A stretch of DNA of 5,419 bases from an uncultured bacterium. Lineage in GTDB: Bacteria > Desulfobacterota > Binatia > HRBIN30. Below the pieces are notes generated by a model. It was not told the origin of the DNA. It saw only the letters and a list, made by a program, of their open reading frames with translations, and searched no databases. Shown here one piece after another: positions 4,939-5,419 of the stretch; the first letter of the stretch is position 1, and each line of letters opens with the position of its first letter. The position numbers were made by a program, and so were the translations under genes. The stretch covers positions 1 to 5,419 of the forward strand of contig CALJUJ010000547.1 of assembly GCA_937975525.1 (NCBI GenBank), in the 5' to 3' direction.

Positions 4939-5271
4939 CTACGCGGGTGCCGCCTGCTGTCCGCAGCGCAACCAGGCGACCTGGGTGCGCCGGCCACGCA
5001 TCACGCCGTGGCACGCGTCGACGTCGGCCGCGGTCGACAGCCGCACGATCTCCGGCGACGGGTGGTCGTCGGGGCGCGTGCGGCCATCGGCGTCGCAGGG
5101 CACGATCTTCAGGGAGAGGGAGCCGTCGCTCGGGTCGGAGCCGACGATCTCCAGTCGGACGAGGCAGTCCGCGCGCGGCGAGCGGATGCCGAGACGAACC
5201 TCGACGTGGCCGGCCATCTCCGCATCGTAGCGCGCGGCCAGCGGGGCCGCCGGCCGGGCTCGGGAAAACAC
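4939..5271 (-). CDS. Small hypothetical protein, beta-rich, unknown function
   Basis: This minus-strand frame encodes 110 aa from the GTG at 5271, or 92 aa from the ATG at 5217. I slightly prefer the ATG because the codons before it give a low-complexity Arg/Ala/Pro stretch, though its GGAG sits too close to the ATG and neither start has a good ribosome binding site. Third codon positions are almost all G or C, as in the sigma and kinase genes, which supports real coding. The sequence alternates strands and turns (HVEVRLGIRSPRADCLVRLEI, then GSLSLKIVPCDADGRTRP) and has four cysteines (C36, C59, C87 and C103 counted from the GTG). There is no signal peptide, membrane helix or known motif. It lies 67 bases downstream of another minus-strand gene and may share its transcript. 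Function not recognised. Confidence 0.6.
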   Translation of the reverse strand: MFSRARPAAPLAARYDAEMAGHVEVRLGIRSPRADCLVRLEIVGSDPSDGSLSLKIVPCDADGRTRPDDHPSPEIVRLSTAADVDACHGVMRGRRTQVAWLRCGQQAAPA

Positions 5272-5338
5272 CGGATTCGGGGCCCGGGAGCTGCCCGAGC
5301 GGCAGGTCCGGGGCGGCCGGACGCGCCGGGCGGAGCTC

Positions 5339-5419
5339 CTAGTAGGAGAACCAGAGCGCGGGGCTCATCGCGATCGTCGACGCGCCGCCGCAGGCCGGCG
5401 GCAGCCCGCCCGGCACCGG
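5339..5419 (-). CDS. C-terminal end of a gene entering from the right edge (partial)
   Basis: On the minus strand, 26 codons run from the window edge to a TAG at 5341-5339. The translation ends in CGGASTIAMSPALWFSY, and every codon before the stop ends in G or C, the pattern of genuine genes in this genome. Too little is present to name a family. It is followed after 67 bases by the small gene at 5271..4939 on the same strand. Confidence 0.5.
   Translation of the reverse strand, partial: PVPGGLPPACGGASTIAMSPALWFSY

Noticed and set aside
4274..5014. 246-codon minus-strand open frame opposite the MauE-like gene
   Set aside because: It is Arg/Pro/Gly-rich, lies antisense to a well-supported membrane protein and spans the convergent intergenic hairpins. 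No motif or ribosome binding site supports it.
4536..5342. 268-codon plus-strand open frame across the right part of the window
   Set aside because: The translation is almost entirely Arg/Ser/Pro/Gly and overlaps better-supported genes on both strands; it is a GC-driven artefact.

Overview
The window is very GC-rich and looks like a chromosomal segment from a Planctomycetota bacterium. This is inferred from family features. The ECF sigma factor has the acidic, Trp-containing linker and the VYIAKHRVLQRLR helix common in planctomycete ECFs. It is coupled to a Ser/Thr kinase carrying an N-terminal anti-sigma-like zinc finger. A secreted beta-sandwich protein of the carboxypeptidase-regulatory-like style, often abundant in that phylum, lies next door. 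No rRNA, tRNA, IS element or CRISPR was seen.

Layout. Minus strand, 1547 down to 1: an ECF-type sigma factor (1547..945), then a zinc-finger/Ser-Thr protein kinase that runs off the left edge (948..<1). The two overlap by an ATGA, so they form one translationally coupled signalling unit. 1548..2261 is a 714-bp divergent intergenic region with no convincing gene. It holds several hairpins, a 9-bp direct repeat, a 16-bp near-palindrome and a C10 run.

Plus strand, 2262..4642: a tightly packed operon. It begins with a 128-aa secreted protein with 14 cysteines (2262..2648). Eleven bases later comes a signal-anchored beta-rich protein whose reading frame is broken near 3435..3480 (pieces 2660..3811 and 3441..4271). 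Overlapping that by GTGA is a small four-helix membrane protein with a CxCFG motif, of the MauE/DoxX redox-associated type (4268..4642).

4643..4938 is a convergent intergenic stretch with terminator-like hairpins. On the minus strand, 5271..4939 is a small protein of unknown function. Upstream of it, 5419..5339 is the last 26 codons of another gene that enters from the right edge.

How they may work together: MauE is known to be needed for making the disulfide-rich small subunit of methylamine dehydrogenase. Finding a MauE-like protein in one operon with a 14-Cys exported protein suggests a small envelope module in which the membrane protein supports oxidative folding of the Cys-rich protein. 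The Cys-rich protein itself appears to be an internal duplication of a seven-cysteine unit. This is the most interesting and least familiar element here. The divergently transcribed sigma/kinase pair could regulate it, but nothing in the sequence proves that link.
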